Source of the DNA: Allium sativum
Lineage: Eukaryota > Streptophyta > Magnoliopsida > Asparagales > Amaryllidaceae
Assembly (NCBI GenBank): GCA_030737875.1
Contig: CM060926.1
Location: 161,583,579-161,647,578, forward strand
DNA length: 64,000 nt
Direction of reading: 5' to 3'
Positions 62,028 through 64,000 of the stretch are shown piece after piece. A program made the position numbers and the translations under genes. Each line of letters begins with the position of its first letter. Within the stretch, counting starts at the first letter, position 1. The notes under the pieces were generated by a model. That model worked only from the letters and a program-made list of their open reading frames with translations, was not told where the DNA came from and made no database searches.

Positions 62028-63695
62028 TGTAATGGCCCAGATTTTTGACCATATAATTGATTGTTTAAAAATGGTTTTAAATGTTGTTTTGGAATTTAAA
62101 TAGCTTGAACTCAATAGTTCTGAATATTTATTTAATATAAATAATGAATAATAACTTAAATTTCGAAATAGTCCTAATATGTTTTATTTGCTGTTTTATA
62201 TGAATTAGCAATATAAAAGCATTTAATTCAGTTTATAGTTGAATTATTTTAGCGTATTCGTTTGTTAAATAAAACGTGAATGTATAGTTTATAATTTAAT
62301 TATAAAACGAGTTACAACATCTTGATAGTTCATAATATTATGTTTTGAACTTTAAATGGATGTACAAGATCCAATATAAGTCGGAATTCTTTGAAACAAG
62401 AAACATCCGAATCTACTACATAATAATTCTCTAAGAAGGAGAAAAATCGAGTTTTCATATTGTAGATTTCTAGTTATGTCCAAATCAAATTTTCAAAAGG
62501 TCGTTATGAAATCGTTTATAAACTATACCATTTTATTATGTAAATAAAAGAAATTTATAATAATTTTATTATCATTTTAACTTGAAATGTCAACGTTTGA
62601 AACCAGAACTATTTTATTCTAAAACTATATGAAATTCTGCTCGAATATGTCCGGTTATAATAATTTATTATTATTACTAAATTTAGGTATTTTAAAATTG
62701 ATTTATATCGATTTAATTTGGACCCTTAAAAAGACATTATTCAAACGACCTTCAATTTCAATGAAATAAATTTTATTAAATCCGTAATAGCTATTGTTGC
62801 TAGATTTCAAGTTTCACACCAATCAGAGTTATTTTGTCAGTGTACAAAAATTAAATGTAAACAAATCGACCATTTGAACCCAAACAAGCGTCATTTGAGC
62901 AAGCAGATTTGGATTTCAACGAAACAAGTTTCATTGGGTCCGAAATGTCGAACCATAGCATGAAGCCCATTTTCGTCGTGATTCGAGTTCGTATGTGACC
63001 ATATGAATCAATATTCATTAATCGGAAATGACGATAGGCACGAATAAATATCGTTAATCGCCTTCAATAAAAATATCGTTGGTCACTTAAAACTCAAATC
63101 AGATAAAAAGAAGAAGATGTTAACCCTATTCTTTCCGCCACCCTATATTCTAAACAACGCACATGCACCTACGTGCATTGAAATGAAAATGACCTCTTTC
63201 TTCTTTTTCTATTTAAGCTAATGTCCTCTCTTCTTCAGTAATTGAAGCTTGCACCTTTAAAAACACGAGCTATGGAAAATCAAATGCAAATCCAATTAAA
63301 AATCTAAAATCACAAAATTAATATCATTAGACTCGGCGCTTCATTCCCATATATATTTTATCCATCACGATGATCCTCTTAGTGACCATTTGTTTGAAGC
63401 AACAGGCGATCGAGGGAAACTCTAGGCCGATGGAGGGATTATGGGTTATTAGAGCCTCAAAATGAAATGAAGAGGGAAGCGCAGCGCATCCATGAGCGGT
63501 GGTGCGGTTGGACAAGGTGGTCAGGGGTGGCCGGAAAAGGGAGATAAACGAGAATCTGTTCGAACTACATTCTGACATGTTGGGCTATCATGACAGGTCA
63601 GGTCTTCGGGGATGGACACGGCTTGTGGTGGTGGAGGTTAGGGCGGAGTCGGTCAGAGCTTTAGTGAACGATGGCAGCGCTGGCAATTGCAAATA
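62028..63695 (+). mobile_element. Truncated LTR of the same family, plus orientation
   Basis: The start TGTAATGGCCCAG resembles the reversed right end of the minus-strand LTRs. The order 'tcgagttttcatattgtaga', 'gtccaaatcaaattttcaaaaggtcg' (near 62478) is the reverse complement of 44270-44340. CTATTTAAG near 63209 could be its TATA box. It is cut at 63695 by the next LTR. Confidence 0.6.
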
Positions 63696-64000
63696 TGTAA
63701 CGAACTGGGATTTTCGACCTAGAAAATCAACATAAAACCCATGTCAATTATTCAGGCATCTAACATTCCAGATCATTAATAGAAAGAAGTTAGAGGGTGA
63801 GAATAGATAAGATATAAAATTAGAATAGAAGAAGAAGAAGAACACAGATACAACATCAGAGTCTCACAATGGAACAAATAAATATAGTATATAACATAAC
63901 TTTGAAATAAAACCAGTATTTGTATATAATACCATTATCGGAGTACAACACTTACAACACAGGGGAAATAAACAATAGCTATATAATCCTAAAGCCTTGT
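63696..64000 (-). mobile_element. Start of another LTR of the same family, minus orientation (runs off the window)
   Basis: TGTAACGAACTGGGATTTTCGACC, then 'gaagttagagggtgag', 'aaaattagaatagaagaaga', 'atcagagtctcacaatggaac' and 'acaacacaggggaaataa' match 39218-39495 in order, with clear divergence. The target-site duplication and far end lie outside the window. Confidence 0.75.

Overview
The window is plant nuclear DNA, most likely from a eudicot. It is AT-rich and dominated by nested Ty3/gypsy-type LTR retrotransposons and their relics, with two tRNA-derived SINEs that carry target-site duplications. Only one fragment of an ordinary host gene can be supported, at the left edge: a proline-rich, single-pass membrane protein exon on the minus strand (831-1275) that resembles the first exon of a PERK-type receptor kinase.

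Layout: 1-1275, the PERK-like exon and its intron. 2151-2760, a truncated LTR split by a SINE (2283-2507). 2866-4841, old repeat DNA. 4847-16246, a complete but inactivated Ty3/gypsy chromovirus (Tekay/Del-like, minus strand) with 3.15-kb LTRs, tRNA-iMet primer site, polypurine tract and a 5-bp duplication TAGTC. 17195-24650, a long LTR in plus orientation. 25566-32257, a 6.7-kb solo LTR (minus) with a perfect duplication GAACT. 32263-34521, repeat DNA with a 14-bp minisatellite, a 20-bp satellite and a second SINE. 34522-39212, older repeat DNA. 39218-61522, a tandem non-autonomous element LTR-internal-LTR-internal-LTR, with 5.5-kb LTRs and 2.86-kb non-coding internal regions, bounded by one duplication ACCAC. 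62028-64000, two more partial LTRs of the same family in opposite orientations.

The main discovery candidate is the three-LTR tandem element. Comparing its LTRs site by site, the middle LTR matches the right-hand LTR over its left two thirds and the left-hand LTR over its right third. That mosaic is the expected product of unequal crossing-over between the two LTRs of one original insertion. The element encodes no recognisable gag or pol, but the sequence next to its polypurine tract, its LTR ends and its primer site resemble those of the coding chromovirus at 4847-16246. It therefore looks like a non-autonomous (LARD-type) partner of such elements. Species, expression and copy number cannot be judged from the sequence alone.
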